Notes under the pieces: model-generated | Databases searched by the model: none | What the model was told of the DNA's origin: nothing | Seen by the model: only the letters and a program-made list of their open reading frames with translations | Translations under genes and position numbers: made by a program | In this document: positions 25,208-32,920 of the stretch, piece by piece | Position numbering within the stretch: the first letter of the stretch is position 1 | Layout of the letters: the number at the start of each line of letters is the position of its first letter | Source of the DNA: Paracoccaceae bacterium | Lineage (GTDB): Bacteria > Pseudomonadota > Alphaproteobacteria > Rhodobacterales > Rhodobacteraceae | DNA: 49,745 nt | Assembly: GCA_030066175.1 (NCBI GenBank) | Contig: JASJCC010000002.1 | Coordinates: forward strand, 1-49,745 | Reading direction: 5' to 3'

Positions 25208-25228
25208 GCCCCGGGCCTGACCCGGGGC
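25208..25228. repeat. REP-like palindrome between dihydropyrimidinase and GIY-YIG genes
   Basis: One copy of the CCCCGGG-cctga-CCCGGGG palindrome, starting 23 bases before the dihydropyrimidinase ATG and ending 11 bases after the GIY-YIG stop. It brackets the nuclease gene together with the inverted pair on its other side. Confidence 0.75.
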
Positions 25229-25239
25229 CTCGCGCCCCT

Positions 25240-25524
25240 TCAGTCCGGAATGGCGTGTGTCATGTCTTTCCAATTGGGATTGAACTCTGTGATCAGCGCG
25301 TCTTTCCACCCGCGGTGCCACCGTTTGATGGCGCGCTCCCGGCGCAGGGATGTCTCGAACTCCGCGTGCGCTTCGAACCAGACAAGCGTCTTGATTTTGT
25401 ACCGTACGGTATGCTCGGAAAGCCCGGCCCTGTGAGCTTCGACGCGGCTGCGAAGGTTCTGCGTGCGCCCGGTATAGAGGGCACCACCGGGTCGGGAGGC
25501 GAGAATGTAGACGAAGTGCGGCAC
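25240..25524 (-). CDS. Small GIY-YIG nuclease-domain protein
   Basis: About 94 residues if translation begins at the GTG at 25524; no good ribosome-binding site is visible, so the start is uncertain and upstream codons remain open to about 25599. The domain is complete: HFVYILASRPGGALYTGRTQNLRSRVEAH (GIY-YIG strands and the following arginine), HTVRYKIKTLVWFEAH, then SLRRERAIKRWHRGWKDALI with the metal-binding glutamate, ending in NPNWKDMTHAIPD. It is a stand-alone domain of the UPF0213/YhbQ-like group, which nick or bind branched DNA in some cases. It sits among unrelated catabolic genes and is flanked on both sides by palindromic repeats. Confidence 0.8.
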   Translation of the reverse strand: MPHFVYILASRPGGALYTGRTQNLRSRVEAHRAGLSEHTVRYKIKTLVWFEAHAEFETSLRRERAIKRWHRGWKDALITEFNPNWKDMTHAIPD

Positions 25525-25559
25525 GGCAGCACGTTGGGGAAGAACAGTTAACGCACAGT

Positions 25560-25637
25560 AAACCCCGCCCCGGGCTTGACCCGGGGCCTCTGGTAGCAAA
25601 TCCCGTGAGGCCCCGGGTCAAGCCCGGGGCGGGGTTT
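25560..25637. repeat. Inverted pair of REP-like palindromes (31-bp perfect arms)
   Basis: Bases 25560-25590 and 25607-25637 are exact reverse complements over 31 bases with a 16-base loop; each arm is itself a copy of the CCCCGGGCTTGACCCGGGG palindrome with GCCTC and GGGGTTT flanks. It begins 14 bases past the stop of the carbamoylase gene, so it can also act as a transcription barrier, and lies just upstream of the GIY-YIG gene. Confidence 0.9.
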
Positions 25638-25650
25638 CTTTCTGGCAAGC

Positions 25651-26898
25651 TCACTCCACAATCTCCGCCGTGTTCAGCACGGCGTGCAGCAGCACATCCG
25701 TTCCGGCTTGGGCCCATTCCTTGCTGATGTCTTCGGCCTCGTTATGCGAAAGGCCGTCGACGCAGGGGCACATGATCATGGCGGTGGGGGCGACGTCGTT
25801 GATCCAGCAGGCGTCGTGGCCGGCGCCGGAGACGATGTCCATGTGGCTGTAGCCGAGCTCAATAGCGGCATCGCGGACGGCCCCCACGCAGCCTTCGTCG
25901 AAGGCGGGCGGGTCGAACTGGCCGACGATGTGGCAGTCGAACTCCACCCCGATCTCGGCGCAGAGCTTGGGCGCGCGCTCCATGAACTCGGCGACCATGG
26001 CGTTGAGCTTGTCCAGAAGATGCGTGCGCATGTCGACGGTGCAGACGACCTTGCCCGGGATGATGTTGCGCGAATTGGGGTAGACGTCGATATGGCCGAT
26101 GGCGCCCACCGCGTTGGGCTGGTTCTGCATCGCGATTTCGTGCACCAGTTCGGTGATCAGCGCCAGGCCGCGGCCGGCGTTTTTGCGCATCGCCATGGGG
26201 GTCGAGCCGGTGTGGCTTTCCTTGCCGGTAAAGGTGCATTCGATCCAGCGCAGGCCCTGGCCGTGGGTGACGACGCCGATATCCTTACCTTCGGCCTCCA
26301 GAATGGGACCCTGTTCGATATGCAGCTCGAACATTGCGTGCATTTTGCGGGCGCCGACCTCTTCGTCGCCGACCCAGCCGATGCGCTCCAGCTCATCACC
26401 AAAGCGTTTGCCCTCGGCATCGACGCGGTCCTTGGCCCAGTCTTCGGTGTGCTTGCCGGCGAACACGCCTGAGGACAGCATGGGAGGGGCAAAGCGTGTG
26501 CCTTCCTCGTTGGTCCAGTTGGTGATCACGATCGGGTGTTTGGTTTTCACGTCGAGGTCGTTGAGCGTGCGGACGACTTCCAACGCGCCCAGCACCCCGA
26601 GCACGCCATCGTATTTGCCGCCGGTCGGCTGGGTGTCGAGGTGGGAGCCCATATAGACCGGCAGGGCGTCCGGATCGGTGCCGTCGCGCGTGGCGAACAT
26701 GTTGCCCATGGTGTCGAGGCCCATCGACATGCCCGCGGCCTCACACCAGGTCTGGAACAGCGCGCGGCCCTCGGCATCCTCATCCGTCAGGGTCTGGCGG
26801 TTGTTGCCGCCCGCCACACCCGGGCCGATCTTGGCCATTTCCATCAGGCTGTCCCACAGCCGGTCCGGATCGATGCGCAAATTCTGACCACGGTCCAT
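25651..26898 (-). CDS. pydC: N-carbamoyl-beta-alanine amidohydrolase (beta-ureidopropionase), M20 type
   Basis: A 415-residue zinc amidohydrolase of the hydantoinase/carbamoylase family that releases beta-alanine (or beta-aminoisobutyrate), CO2 and ammonia. ATG 26898 has AGGGGGA upstream; the longer frame reads through the intergenic operator and a divergent gene. Metal and substrate blocks are VYMGSHLDTQPTGGKYDG, NWTNEEGTRFAPPMLSS with the catalytic glutamate, FELHIEQGPILEAEG, FTGKESHTGSTPM, the dimerisation-part RNIIPGKVVCTVDMR, and the final SGAGHDACW and GLSHNEAE. Allantoate amidohydrolases share the fold, but dihydropyrimidinase and PreTA nearby make the pyrimidine role the better call. 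Confidence 0.88.
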   Translation of the reverse strand: MDRGQNLRIDPDRLWDSLMEMAKIGPGVAGGNNRQTLTDEDAEGRALFQTWCEAAGMSMGLDTMGNMFATRDGTDPDALPVYMGSHLDTQPTGGKYDGVLGVLGALEVVRTLNDLDVKTKHPIVITNWTNEEGTRFAPPMLSSGVFAGKHTEDWAKDRVDAEGKRFGDELERIGWVGDEEVGARKMHAMFELHIEQGPILEAEGKDIGVVTHGQGLRWIECTFTGKESHTGSTPMAMRKNAGRGLALITELVHEIAMQNQPNAVGAIGHIDVYPNSRNIIPGKVVCTVDMRTHLLDKLNAMVAEFMERAPKLCAEIGVEFDCHIVGQFDPPAFDEGCVGAVRDAAIELGYSHMDIVSGAGHDACWINDVAPTAMIMCPCVDGLSHNEAEDISKEWAQAGTDVLLHAVLNTAEIVE

Positions 26899-26978
26899 GT
26901 CTGTCCCCCTGTCGTATCGGGCGCCTCTGGCCGCTCGATTCCCCGTCTTGTCGCAAGCGTGAGATATTGTGGATAGGC

Positions 26979-27008
26979 TGGTCAAACGGTTTTTGACCAA
27001 TTGGACAG
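26979..27008. promoter_or_regulatory. RutR-like operator between pydC and TetR regulator
   Basis: TTGACCAATTGGACAG at 26993-27008 matches the known RutR consensus TTGACCANNTGGTCAA at 12 of 14 defined positions. A second, overlapping perfect inverted repeat, TGGTCAAA-N5-TTTGACCA, occupies 26979-26999. The sites lie between the start of pydC (minus) and the RutR-like gene (plus), a position that would control both. Confidence 0.75.
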
Positions 27009-27116
27009 GAAAATGCCGCCTCGGCGCGCAATTCTGTTGAAAGCGGCCTGCGTGTTGGGCAGCCTGACGGGGCCGCCGCGCGCCCGATTCCGCATGGGAT
27101 GAGACCTGCACCCGAC

Positions 27117-27743
27117 ATGACCGACCAATCGCCCCCTCGAAAGCAGACGCGGATCCAGCGCGAAAAGCGCGAGGTGATCCTGAACGCGGCGTTGGAGGTG
27201 TTCTCGGTCCACGGGTTGCGGGGCGCGACGCTGGAAAAGATCGCCGCCGCGGCCGAGATGTCAAAGCCGCATGTGGTCTATTACTTCGGCTCCAAAGACG
27301 CGATCTACAAAGGGCTGTTGGAGAGCCAGCTGGAAACCTGGCTGCGGCCTCTGCGGGAGCTCTCGGCCGAGGGCGATCCGCTGGCTGAAATCCTGACCTA
27401 TATCCGCCGCAAGTTGCGGATGAGCCAGGAGATGCCGCGCGAAAGCAAGCTTTTTGCCACCGAGATCCTGCACGGCGCGCCGCGGACGCGGGATGCGCTT
27501 TCGGGTGAGCTGAAAGACCTGGTGGACGAAAAGGCCGCGGTGATTGCGCGCTGGAGCGACGAGGGCAAGCTTGCCAAGCTCGATCCGCATCACCTGATCT
27601 TTTCGATCTGGGCGATGACGCAGCATTATGCCGATTTCGACGTGCAGGTGCGTGCGGTGCTGAACGGCAAGGACAGCAATACGCTTTTTGACGAGGCGGA
27701 TGCATATTTGACCGACCTCTTCATTCGCGCGCTGCGCCCCTGA
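27117..27743 (+). CDS. rutR: RutR-like TetR-family pyrimidine regulator
   Basis: A 208-residue regulator, starting at ATG 27117 (MTDQSPP). The helix-turn-helix region (RIQREKREVILNAALEVFSVHGLRGATLEKIAAAAEMSKPHVVYYFGSKDAIYKGLLESQLETWL) and the C-terminal domain (SKLFATEILHGAPRTRD, FSIWAMTQHYADFDVQV) resemble RutR, whose ligands are uracil and thymine. Its gene is divergent from pydC over a RutR-like box, and a second such box precedes preT. The last 23 bases overlap the convergent DMT permease gene. Ligand identity is inferred from homology and context. Confidence 0.85.
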   Translation: MTDQSPPRKQTRIQREKREVILNAALEVFSVHGLRGATLEKIAAAAEMSKPHVVYYFGSKDAIYKGLLESQLETWLRPLRELSAEGDPLAEILTYIRRKLRMSQEMPRESKLFATEILHGAPRTRDALSGELKDLVDEKAAVIARWSDEGKLAKLDPHHLIFSIWAMTQHYADFDVQVRAVLNGKDSNTLFDEADAYLTDLFIRALRP

Positions 27744-28611
27744 GCAGCATCAAGAGCGCCAGGATCGTCCCGGCGATGCCCCAGAAGATGGCGGCAGCGG
27801 GCCAGCGGGACAGGCTCAGCACCTCCCACATCACAACCCAGCTGGGCACGAGATAGGTATAGGCCATCACCTTGCTGCCCGGCAGGCGTTGGCTGGCGAA
27901 TTGCAGCAAGAGAAACGTGCCTGCGGTGGTGACGATGGCGAGATAAGCGGTGACCCACCAGACCCGCGCGGGCAGGGTTGCAAACGAGGTGTCGAGCAGT
28001 TCGGGCGCGGCATAGATGGTCGTCACCACCAGCGCGCCGATCGAGTTGCCAAAGGACGATTGCAGCGGCGTGACATCGTTACAGAGCTTGCGCAGGGCGA
28101 CCGGCACGGCGGCATGGGCCAGGGTGCCGATCATAAAGATCGCCTCACCCGGGCCGATCTCGAACCTTAGGAGCGCATTGATGTCGGCGCGGAAGATCAC
28201 CCAGATCGCCCCGGCCGCCCCGATCAGCAGGGCCGACAGAACCCAGGCGCTGGTTGTCTGCCTTAATAGCAGCAGGCTGAAGCCGGCGGCGAGAAGCGGG
28301 GTCAGCGTGAAGACGGCAGCGGTGGAGACGGCGGAGGTCAGCGCCAGCGCCTCGAACATCGTGATGAAATAGATGGCCATGCAGCCGCCGATCAGCAAAT
28401 AGCGCCAGAACCGCGTCAGCACGGGTGTCACACCCAAGACACGCAACAGCACCCAGAGCACAAAAGCCGCCAAGCCAAAGCGCAGCGTCATCAGCGCGCC
28501 GGGCGCGATGTCCTTTGCGATGAAATGGCCAAAGAAGAATGACAGCGACACCAGCAGCGAAAAGGCCAGCATCGCCAGGTGCCCCTGCCCCGGGGAGGAC
28601 AGGGGGAACAT
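27721..28611 (-). CDS. DMT-superfamily (EamA) permease
   Basis: A 296-residue membrane protein with about ten helices arranged as two EamA repeats: LAMLAFSLLVSLSFFFGHFIAKD to VSTAAVFTLTPLLAAGFSLLL, then GEAIFMIGTLAHAAVPVALRKL to YTYLVPSWVVMWEVLSL. The ATG is one base after the preA stop, so it is probably translated from the same message as preT-preA. Transport of pyrimidines or of the beta-amino acid products is plausible from context only. Confidence 0.83.
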   Translation of the reverse strand: MFPLSSPGQGHLAMLAFSLLVSLSFFFGHFIAKDIAPGALMTLRFGLAAFVLWVLLRVLGVTPVLTRFWRYLLIGGCMAIYFITMFEALALTSAVSTAAVFTLTPLLAAGFSLLLLRQTTSAWVLSALLIGAAGAIWVIFRADINALLRFEIGPGEAIFMIGTLAHAAVPVALRKLCNDVTPLQSSFGNSIGALVVTTIYAAPELLDTSFATLPARVWWVTAYLAIVTTAGTFLLLQFASQRLPGSKVMAYTYLVPSWVVMWEVLSLSRWPAAAIFWGIAGTILALLMLLRGAARE

Positions 28612-28612
28612 G

Positions 28613-29917
28613 TTATTCGGCAGCCGCCGCCGACGGGTTGTTGGGATGGGTGGTCCAGTTGCCGTAATCGGCCTCGACCACCTTGCCGGTGCGCGCGTCG
28701 ACCATGCCGGGGGTCAGCGTCTCCATCGTGATGCAGTTCTCAACCGGGCAGACATTGACGCAGAGGTTGCAGGCCACGCATTCGTCATCCTGCACTTCGA
28801 ACACGCGGTCCGGCGACATGGTGATCGCCTGGTGTGAGGTGTCTTCGCAGGCGGCATAGCAGCGGCCGCATTTGATGCAGGCATCCTGGTCGATCCGCGC
28901 CTTGGTCACGTGGTTGAGGTTGAGGTACTGCCAGTCGGTGACGTTGGGTACGGCGCTGCCGATGAAGTCGGCGGTGCTTTGGTGGCCCTGTTCGTCCATC
29001 CATTGGCTGAGGCCCGAGATCATTTCTTGCACGATCTTGAAGCCATAGGTCATCGCCGCCGTGCAGACCTGCACATTGCCGGCCCCGAGCGCCATGAACT
29101 CTGCCGCATCGCGCCAAGTGGTGATCCCGCCAATGCCCGAGATCGGCATGCCGCGGGTTTCCGGATGGCGCGCGATTTCGGCGACCATGTTGAGCGCAAT
29201 GGGCTTGACCGCCGGGCCGCAATAGCCGCCATGGGTGCCCTTGCCGTCAATTGTGGGTTCAGGCGCCATGGTGTCGAGGTTCACGGACGTGATCGAGTTG
29301 ATCGTGTTGATCAGGCTGACCGCATCCGCGCCGCCGCGCAGCGCCGCCTCGGCCGGGTAGAGGATGTTGGTGATGTTGGGTGTCAGCTTGACGATCACCG
29401 GTAGGTCGGTCGCCTCTTTGCACCAGCGGGCGACCATCTCGATATACTCCGGCACTTGGCCTACGGCCGATCCCATGCCGCGTTCGGCCATGCCATGCGG
29501 GCAACCGAAGTTGAGCTCGAACCCGTCACAGCCGGTCTCGGCGATGCGGGGCAGGATGTCTTTCCAGGCCTGTTCTTCGCAGGGCACCATGACCGAGGCG
29601 ATGAGCGCGTGTTCCGGGAAATCGCGCTTGATGCGGGTCATTTCCTCGAGGTTGATCTCAAGCGGGCGGTCGGTGATCAGCTCGATATTGTTGAGACCCA
29701 AGAGGCGCCGGTCCGCCCCCCAGATCGCGCCGTAACGCGGCCCGTTGACGTTCACGATGGGCGGGCCTTCCATGCCCAGGGTTTTCCAGACGGCGCCGCC
29801 CCAGCCGGCCTCAAAGGCGCGGCGGACGTTGTATTCCTTGTCGGTCGGCGGTGCCGAGGCGAGCCAAAACGGGTTGGGCGAGGTGATCCCGCAGAAGGTG
29901 GTGGTCAGGTCGGCCAT
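28613..29917 (-). CDS. preA: NAD-dependent dihydropyrimidine dehydrogenase, catalytic subunit PreA
   Basis: A 434-residue subunit that reduces uracil or thymine to the dihydro form. The first 330 residues are the FMN-binding dihydroorotate dehydrogenase-like barrel (NPFWLASAPPTDKEYNVRRAFEAGWGGAVWKTL, FELNFGCPHGMAERGMGSAVGQ with the active-site Cys region, SGIGGITTWRDAAEFMALGAGNVQVCTAAM). The C-terminus carries two 4Fe-4S motifs, CIKCGRCYAACED and CVACNLCVNVCPVENC, for electron transfer from PreT. PreT is encoded upstream, separated by a palindrome-containing gap. Confidence 0.94.
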   Translation of the reverse strand: MADLTTTFCGITSPNPFWLASAPPTDKEYNVRRAFEAGWGGAVWKTLGMEGPPIVNVNGPRYGAIWGADRRLLGLNNIELITDRPLEINLEEMTRIKRDFPEHALIASVMVPCEEQAWKDILPRIAETGCDGFELNFGCPHGMAERGMGSAVGQVPEYIEMVARWCKEATDLPVIVKLTPNITNILYPAEAALRGGADAVSLINTINSITSVNLDTMAPEPTIDGKGTHGGYCGPAVKPIALNMVAEIARHPETRGMPISGIGGITTWRDAAEFMALGAGNVQVCTAAMTYGFKIVQEMISGLSQWMDEQGHQSTADFIGSAVPNVTDWQYLNLNHVTKARIDQDACIKCGRCYAACEDTSHQAITMSPDRVFEVQDDECVACNLCVNVCPVENCITMETLTPGMVDARTGKVVEADYGNWTTHPNNPSAAAAE

Positions 29918-29968
29918 GTCATCATGTCCTCTGCTAAGGGGCGCTTTGGCCCGTCAATTGTCCGTCGC

Positions 29969-30032
29969 GCCCCGGGCTTGACCCGGGGCCTCCCGGCTGA
30001 TGGGCCAAGAGGTCCCGGATCGGGTCCGGGAC
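29969..30032. repeat. REP-like palindrome and decayed copy between preT and preA
   Basis: A well-conserved copy of the CCCCGGGCTTGACCCGGGG palindrome (29969-29989) and a diverged one (GAGGTCCCGGATCGGGTCCGGGAC, 30009-30032) occupy most of the 119-base gap. They may modulate the relative amounts of the two dehydrogenase subunits. Confidence 0.7.
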
Positions 30033-30036
30033 AGGG

Positions 30037-31371
30037 TCACGTGGTAAGGGTCGCATGGATGCTCTCGGCGGCGTCCCGTCCTTCGGCCACGGCGGTCACG
30101 GTCAAGTCGTCGCCGCCCGATGCGCAATCGCCGCCGGCCCAGACATCCGGCAAAGACGTGCGCCCGGTAGCGTCGACGGCGATCTTGCCACGGTTGATCT
30201 GCAGGCCCTCTGGCGCGTCGCTCAGCGTCTGGCCAATCGCGGTGAGCAGTTGGTCGGCGGGGATGGTGAAGGTTTCGTCCGTCGTGACCAGCTTGCCATC
30301 CTGCTGCGCGGTAAAGGCAAAGCGCACGCCGGTCAGGCTGCCATTGCCTTCGATCCCGACCGGGGCGGCGTTGAAGACCATCCGCACGCCTTTTTGCTGC
30401 GCCAGATCCTGTTCGTATTTCGAGGCCGGCATCGCGGCCTGATCGCGGCGGTAGACGATTGTGACCTCTTCGGCGCCCAAAAGCTTGGACTGCACGGCGG
30501 CATCCACCGCCGTCATGCCGCCGCCGACCACCACGATGCGCCGGCCGACGGGCAGCGCGGTCAGATCGTCGGCCTGCCGCAGTTCAGAGATGAAGCCCAC
30601 CGCGTCGTCGACATTGTCTTTGTCTTCGCCCTCCAGCGATAGCTTGTTCACGCCGCCGAGGCCCATGCCCAGGAACACCGCGTCGAAATCGGTGCGCAGC
30701 CCGTCCAGCGTGATCCCGGCGCCAAGCGCCTGGCCATAGCGGATCTCGATCCCACCGATCTGCATAAGCCAGTCCAACTCGCGCTGGGCGAAGTCATTGG
30801 TGGATTTGTAGGCGGCAATGCCAAATTCGTTCAGCCCGCCCCCTTTGGCGCGCGCCTCAAAGATCACCACGTCATGGCCATGCATCGCCAGCCGGTGCGC
30901 GCAAGCCAGCCCCGCCGGGCCCGCGCCGACAATCGCCACCTTTTTGCCGGTGGGTTCGGCGCGTGCGTAGGGGTGCACGTTTTGCGCCATCAGCGTGTCG
31001 GTGGCGTGGCGCTGCAGGCGGCCGATCTCCACTGGTTTGCCTTCGGCAGCTTCGCGCACGCAGGCTTCTTCGCAGAGTGTTTCTGTCGGGCAGACGCGGG
31101 CGCACATGCCGCCAAGGATGTTCTGATCCATGATCGTCTTCGCCGCCGCCTCAGACGTGCCGGTGGCGATCTGACGGATGAAAAGCGGGATGTCGATCGA
31201 GGTCGGGCAGGCGGTGATGCAGGGCGCATCGTGGCAGAAATAGCACCGATCCGCGGCGACCAGCGCCTCATGCGGATCATAGGCCGGGTGCAGGTCGGTG
31301 AAATTGGCCTGAACGGCGGCCTCGTCCAACCGGCCGGGCACAACGCCGTCTTTGCGCAACGAAGAGCTCAT
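30037..31371 (-). CDS. preT: NAD-dependent dihydropyrimidine dehydrogenase, flavoprotein subunit PreT
   Basis: A 444-residue FAD protein of the glutamate synthase small-subunit family. The N-terminal iron-sulfur part contains CYFCHDAPCITACPTSIDIP and CARVCPTETLCEEAC; the first FAD loop is VAIVGAGPAGLACAHRL, and the NADH-binding loop is RIVVVGGGMTAVDAAVQSKLLGA, followed by VYRRDQAAMPAS. The C-terminal VWAGGDCASGGDDLTVTAVAEGRDAAESI closes the FAD site. It takes electrons from NADH and hands them to PreA. A RutR-like box lies about 54 bases upstream of the ATG. Confidence 0.93.
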   Translation of the reverse strand: MSSSLRKDGVVPGRLDEAAVQANFTDLHPAYDPHEALVAADRCYFCHDAPCITACPTSIDIPLFIRQIATGTSEAAAKTIMDQNILGGMCARVCPTETLCEEACVREAAEGKPVEIGRLQRHATDTLMAQNVHPYARAEPTGKKVAIVGAGPAGLACAHRLAMHGHDVVIFEARAKGGGLNEFGIAAYKSTNDFAQRELDWLMQIGGIEIRYGQALGAGITLDGLRTDFDAVFLGMGLGGVNKLSLEGEDKDNVDDAVGFISELRQADDLTALPVGRRIVVVGGGMTAVDAAVQSKLLGAEEVTIVYRRDQAAMPASKYEQDLAQQKGVRMVFNAAPVGIEGNGSLTGVRFAFTAQQDGKLVTTDETFTIPADQLLTAIGQTLSDAPEGLQINRGKIAVDATGRTSLPDVWAGGDCASGGDDLTVTAVAEGRDAAESIHATLTT

Positions 31372-31424
31372 CTGTGATTCCTATCGCAACGTTTCTTGCG
31401 AAAGGGGAACACATTTTGGATTCT

Positions 31425-31440
31425 CTGACCAGATGGTAAA
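31425..31440. promoter_or_regulatory. RutR-like operator upstream of preT
   Basis: CTGACCAGATGGTAAA matches TTGACCANNTGGTCAA at 12 of 14 defined positions. It lies 54 bases ahead of the preT start on the minus strand, in an AT-richer stretch where the promoter is expected. It is the second such site in the window and supports joint control of preT-preA and pydC. Confidence 0.65.
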
Positions 31441-31482
31441 TTTCTTGGTGCGGAAAATCCGTGTCAGAAGGTCTCTGGAGGC

Positions 31483-32907
31483 TTAGGCGACCGCGATGCG
31501 GGCGGGTTCTGGCACCTGTGTGCTGAAAATTTCAGCGCCCGTGCGGCGCGCCGCGGTGCTTTCCGGCCATGTCACCAGCAGGACGGCGCAGCCGCTGACC
31601 TCGTTTTGCGCGATGATCTCAGGCAGGGACGCGACGGTGGCGACCAGGTGTTTCTCACCCGGTTTGGAGACATTGACCGAGATATCGACGTGGGCGTCGC
31701 CCGGCAGGCCCTTGGCCATCAGGTGATCGGCCAGCCGGCCGGCCTGGCGGACCGACATGTAGAACGCCGTTGTGGTGCCCGGGCCGGAGAGGCGCGTGCA
31801 ATCGGGCAGCGGGTCGCTGGCACAGCCGGTGCCGGTGGCCAGCACCAGCGTGTTGGCGACGCCGCGTTCGGTCAGGCTGCGGCCCAGGGCGGCACCGGCG
31901 GCCGCGGCGGCGGTGACACCGGGAACGAGCTCAACCGGAATGCCGGCGTCACGTGCGGCGTCGAGCTCTTCGGTGGCACGCCCGAAGATGCCGGGATCGC
32001 CGGATTTTAGCCGGACGACGCGGCGGCCCTTCTTGGCCTCGGCGACGATGACGCGGTTGATCTTGTCCTGCGGCCAGCTGTTGGCGCCGACATGTTTGCC
32101 GACAAACACCCGCTCGGCGTCACGGCGGGCGAGTTCCAGCACCTCTTCATCGACCAGACGGTCGTAAAAGATCACATCAGCCTCTTGCAGGCGTTCAACC
32201 GCGCGCAGGGTCAGCAGATCGCGCGCGCCGGGGCCGGCGCCGACCAGCGCGATGTGGCCCTCGGCCTTGGCCTGCGGCGGGCCGCCATTGGCGATCGCGT
32301 CTTTGATGGCGCGGGCGGCCTCGCGTTCCTGGCCGCGGGTCCAGATATCCCGCGGCGCGCCTTTGAAAACCCAGGCCCAAAGCGCCCGTCTTTGCGCGCG
32401 CGGCACACGCCGGTCCACGCTGGGGCGCAGCCGGCCGGCCAGGGCCGACAGCCCGCCAAGGTTCTGCGGCAGCATCTGTTCCAGCCGCGTCTTGATTTCG
32501 CGTGTCAGCACCGGGGAGGTGCCCTCGCTGCCGATGGCGACGACCACCGGATCGCGGTCCAGAATGGCCGGGGTGGTGAGGTCGCAGAGATCGGGCTGGT
32601 CGACCACGTTCACCGGGCAGCGCGCGGCCTTGGCCAGCCCATGCACCGCCGCATCCAGACCCGGACAGCCGCTGCCGACAAAAGCCATCGCCGCGTCATC
32701 GAAGATCTTTGTGCTGAGGTCCGTCACGTGCTGCGCCCGACCCTCATCGACCAGCGCCTGCAATTCGTCTTCCAGCGTTTCGGCGACCAGCACCAGCTGC
32801 GCATCGGTTTTCAGCATCAGCCGGGTCTTTTGCGCGGCCTGTTCGCCGCCACCGACGATCACGACACGGCGGCCGCTGGTGCGGATGAACATTGGGAAGG
32901 CTTTCAT
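31483..32907 (-). CDS. cysG: Siroheme synthase, trifunctional
   Basis: A 474-residue fusion. The N-terminal half (about 1-200) is the precorrin-2 dehydrogenase/ferrochelatase (FIRTSGRRVVIVGGGEQAAQKTR, VNVVDQPDLCDLTTPAIL, GTSPVLTREIKTRLEQMLP). The C-terminal half is the uroporphyrinogen-III methyltransferase (ALVGAGPGARDLLTLRAVERLQEADVIFYDRLV, RLKSGDPGIFGRATEEL, VPGVTAAAAAGAALGRSLTERG, TTTAFYMSV). It supplies siroheme to the nitrite reductase NirB of the same operon, where it is the last gene. AAAGGAG precedes the ATG. Confidence 0.94.
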   Translation of the reverse strand: MKAFPMFIRTSGRRVVIVGGGEQAAQKTRLMLKTDAQLVLVAETLEDELQALVDEGRAQHVTDLSTKIFDDAAMAFVGSGCPGLDAAVHGLAKAARCPVNVVDQPDLCDLTTPAILDRDPVVVAIGSEGTSPVLTREIKTRLEQMLPQNLGGLSALAGRLRPSVDRRVPRAQRRALWAWVFKGAPRDIWTRGQEREAARAIKDAIANGGPPQAKAEGHIALVGAGPGARDLLTLRAVERLQEADVIFYDRLVDEEVLELARRDAERVFVGKHVGANSWPQDKINRVIVAEAKKGRRVVRLKSGDPGIFGRATEELDAARDAGIPVELVPGVTAAAAAGAALGRSLTERGVANTLVLATGTGCASDPLPDCTRLSGPGTTTAFYMSVRQAGRLADHLMAKGLPGDAHVDISVNVSKPGEKHLVATVASLPEIIAQNEVSGCAVLLVTWPESTAARRTGAEIFSTQVPEPARIAVA

Positions 32908-32920
32908 GGCAAAGCTCCTT

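Noticed and set aside
26899-27705. Extension of the pydC frame through the regulator gene
   Set aside because: It is antisense to the TetR gene and low-complexity; ATG 26898 has a good ribosome-binding site.
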